From: CAZTTH01 sp964615975
GTDB lineage: Bacteria > Verrucomicrobiota > Lentisphaeria > JABSQK01 > JAJFLO01
Direction of reading: 5' to 3'
Length of the DNA stretch: 64,000 nucleotides
Assembly (NCBI GenBank): GCA_964615975.1
Contig: CAZTTH010000003.1
Location: forward strand, 52,870-116,869
Below the pieces are notes generated by a model that was not told where the DNA came from, searched no databases, and worked only from the letters and a program-made list of their open reading frames with translations. Shown here piece by piece: positions 61,881-64,000 of the stretch. The first letter of the stretch is position 1. Each line of letters starts with the position of its first letter. The position numbers and the translations under genes are program-made.

Positions 61881-63770
61881 CTAACGTTTGATCTCCAAGT
61901 GATAATCGACTTGCAGTTTTTTCACCAATGCGGCAAGATAATCGGCACACGCCTGGCCGTTAACGGCAAACGGTTCTCCCGCCTTCCCCTGGTAAAGGAT
62001 GCGCTTGCGATATTCCTTTTCGTCCTTCAGTTGATAGGTAAATTCGATCACCCAGATCGGCATGGACTGAGAAGTGGCAGCCAGCGCGCCAGGCGGCGCA
62101 GACAATGGCGCGGCCGGCGCCGAGATGCTGCCCGCGACCACCTTTCTGTGTTCCTGATCCAACCAGATGAGAAAATCGGATTCTGAAATACCGGTCCCGC
62201 ACCACAATTCCTCTTCCCGGTAATCCAATTGAGAAAAGCGTTCGATGACAAATTCAGGTTCGAGAAAAGCGATCAGATTGCCCGCCTTAGGACCGGATTC
62301 CCGATCCAGCAAGACGCGGTAGATGGCCTTAAAGGCATGCGGTTGATTCAGCGGGGTCAAACGTGCGACACGAAATATCGCTGATTGCAATTCATCTTCA
62401 TGCCACGCAACCCGCGGCAAATAATCCGCCAAGTGTTTGAGGAAGGCCCGCTGTGCCGCATCCAACTCCCGCGCCCGCTCAGGCAGGACTGCCTGCAATC
62501 GCGTCTTTTCTTCTTCGGCAGCATAATTGTCTACCCAATGCCGGGCGGCTTTCAGGCGTTGCCGCAAACGTTTCAATTCAAAATCATTCAAGGGCTGGGG
62601 ATGACGCTTTTTAATTTCTTCAACCGCATCAAGATGCGGCATCTGGATCAGTGTGACGAGCAGTTGAAAATTGGCGCTGAAACCCGGCGGTTCCGGTTGT
62701 TTCCCGACTTCCGCGAGATGATAGATGCGTCCGAGTTCTTCCTGAGTCTCCGGACCTTCCCAGGCGATGCGTTGATAACGGTCGAATTCATTGAAAAGCT
62801 TGATGATGCTTTGTTCATCCGGGGAGAAATCGACGGGACGTTGTGCCGGCGTTTTGAGCATGAGAAAGCGCATGATTTCCGGTGGCAGAAAATCCGCCAT
62901 GTCGCGTGCCATGGCGCCCAACCCGCGCGATGAACTCATCTTCGCGCCGCCGACGAGAAAAAATTCATAGGGAATATTCAAGGGCGGATCCTGGTTGAAG
63001 ATCTCGCGCAGGCATCGGGAAGAGACATCGCGGGCGCCGCCTTTGGTGGAGTGATCTTTTCCCGCGCCTTCGATGGTAATGCCGAACACTTTCCATTTTG
63101 CCACCCATTCCAACTTCCAGGGCAACTTGCCGCGACCGTCAAAGGGCGACATCTTCCCCTGATAACCACATCCGCGCGCCCATATCACCAGATCAGGACG
63201 GCAGGTGTATTCAACCTGATTACCGTCATAAGCTGTCACTTCGGTGACGCCAATTTTGCCGCATTGTTCACAAATCACCTGAAAGGGATACCAGTTTTCC
63301 GGACGGTCGGACTTGCTGACTTCACGATAGATTTTACGCACCTGGGGCTGGTGGCGGAGTATCACATCGATGGCTTCATTGAGACGTCCGGAGCGGTAAT
63401 GATTGCGCATGTAATAAAACTCCGGTTCCACTCCCAATTCGCCAAAAACCGAGAAGAATTCTTCAATATAATGCCGCGCCAGATCCGCAGCGGAGGATTC
63501 CGGCGGGGGCGGGACGTTGCAGAGTGGCATGCCCAGGTAAGGCGCGAAAAATTCCTTGTTCCCTTCCGGAATCTCATCGAGAGGATCATAATCATCAACT
63601 CCATAGAGAAAACGCACTGGTATGCCGCGCTCCAGGAGTATCCGATACACGACGTCATGGATGATTACACCCCGCAGGGAGCCCACATGGACCCGACCAG
63701 AAGGAGTTTTGGAGTCATTAATTATTTGCGGAGAATCAATCTCTTTTAAGATATGGTCGCACCAATACAT
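61881..63770 (-). CDS. lysS: Class I lysyl-tRNA synthetase with C-terminal extension
   Basis: 629 residues, class I (archaeal-type) LysRS, not the class II LysRS of E. coli. HVGS near residue 28 (HIGH), a zinc-like CEQCGKIG ... CRPDLVIWARGCGYQ region, GKDHSTKGGARDVSS, and KMSSSRG. The C-terminal helical anticodon domain reaches FVIERFSQL near 513. A further 114 residues (from DYREEELW, 516-629) are not in usual class I LysRS (about 510-530): a Pro/Ala linker and a small domain with MPIWVIEFTYQLKDEKEY. It would charge the tRNA-Lys encoded at 27571. AAGGACAG precedes the ATG. Confidence 0.93.
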   Translation of the reverse strand: MYWCDHILKEIDSPQIINDSKTPSGRVHVGSLRGVIIHDVVYRILLERGIPVRFLYGVDDYDPLDEIPEGNKEFFAPYLGMPLCNVPPPPESSAADLARHYIEEFFSVFGELGVEPEFYYMRNHYRSGRLNEAIDVILRHQPQVRKIYREVSKSDRPENWYPFQVICEQCGKIGVTEVTAYDGNQVEYTCRPDLVIWARGCGYQGKMSPFDGRGKLPWKLEWVAKWKVFGITIEGAGKDHSTKGGARDVSSRCLREIFNQDPPLNIPYEFFLVGGAKMSSSRGLGAMARDMADFLPPEIMRFLMLKTPAQRPVDFSPDEQSIIKLFNEFDRYQRIAWEGPETQEELGRIYHLAEVGKQPEPPGFSANFQLLVTLIQMPHLDAVEEIKKRHPQPLNDFELKRLRQRLKAARHWVDNYAAEEEKTRLQAVLPERARELDAAQRAFLKHLADYLPRVAWHEDELQSAIFRVARLTPLNQPHAFKAIYRVLLDRESGPKAGNLIAFLEPEFVIERFSQLDYREEELWCGTGISESDFLIWLDQEHRKVVAGSISAPAAPLSAPPGALAATSQSMPIWVIEFTYQLKDEKEYRKRILYQGKAGEPFAVNGQACADYLAALVKKLQVDYHLEIKR

Positions 63771-64000
63771 ACGTTTTACTGTCCTTTGGCAACTACAATT
63801 TATAATTGACCGGCAATAGCTTCAATTTATAGCCGTGATGGCCTCATAAGAATACACTAAAGATTCATATTAATGCCGTTTCCATGTCATTGAAATATGG
63901 CCACGAAACCGCAAAGAAGATATTAAACATTTATAACAAACTCGTTATCAATATGTTAAATAATTCAAGTGGGGTTTGGATTTGGTATTGCTATCTATAA
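63771..64000. other. AT-rich window end
   Basis: 230 bp upstream of lysS with no gene or RNA seen; it probably contains the lysS promoter. Confidence 0.4.

Overview
The window reads as a piece of a metagenome-assembled chromosome from an uncultured Gram-negative-type bacterium of moderate GC. An outer membrane is implied by a TonB-dependent receptor, an LptF/LptG-type permease, Lgt and a lipoprotein SppA-like peptidase. A class I (archaeal-type) lysyl-tRNA synthetase, a threonyl-tRNA synthetase without a TGS domain, class III adenylate cyclases with GAF or HAMP modules, and O-antigen ligase/TPR proteins argue against a standard enterobacterial-type genome. A deep-branching or candidate phylum fits, but I cannot name it from sequence alone. 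A run of 100 Ns at 31255-31354, flanked by an exact 55-bp direct repeat, is a scaffolding scar.

Layout. 1-6987 (minus): a signalling operon that starts with a TonB-dependent receptor, then a YfiR-family protein, a CHASE8-HAMP histidine kinase, a stand-alone receiver and a hybrid kinase cut by the window edge. 7039-8319: an array of palindromes, then a DUF2442 gene and a truncated DUF4160 gene. 8333-14051 (minus): proS, a PAS histidine kinase and an NtrC-type regulator, with a near-identical 337-bp inverted repeat on each side of the proS-kinase pair. 14751-19275 (minus): a receiver-Ser/Thr kinase fusion, an adenylate cyclase and a secreted cupredoxin-like protein. 19359-27283: a class IV aminotransferase, a zinc-ribbon orphan, a Phd/VapC pair, rluD, lgt, a secreted protein and an O-antigen ligase with TPRs. 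27571-30500: tRNA-Lys(CUU) and a compact SMC-like ATPase. 30791-33834: an island of toxin-antitoxin genes and remnants set among short repeats. 34159-42534 (plus): clpA, an S49 peptidase, a membrane protein, xerD, then thrS-infC-rpmI-rplT; infC starts at AUU. 42577-51494: Lpt permease, GYF-RDD protein, a DegT-type aminotransferase, a GAF-GAF-PAS cyclase and an ABC-2-type permease. 51629-58212: formyltransferase-like gene, hisB, hisA, a Cys-rich DUF, RicT/PSP1 and a second O-antigen ligase/TPR protein. 58361-63770: an enoyl reductase, a flippase-like membrane protein, a solitary Mrr endonuclease and class I lysS.

How it works together. The most system-like unit is the receptor-YfiR-CHASE8 kinase operon. 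It looks like the YfiBNR periplasmic switch, but with a TonB-dependent receptor where YfiB would be and a histidine kinase where the diguanylate cyclase would be. The window is otherwise rich in signal transduction (five kinases or hybrids, two cyclases) and in small palindromic or inverted-repeat elements between genes: a 14-bp palindrome family, a 58-bp hairpin pair, a 150-bp element with 25-bp terminal inverted repeats, and the 337-bp inverted pair.
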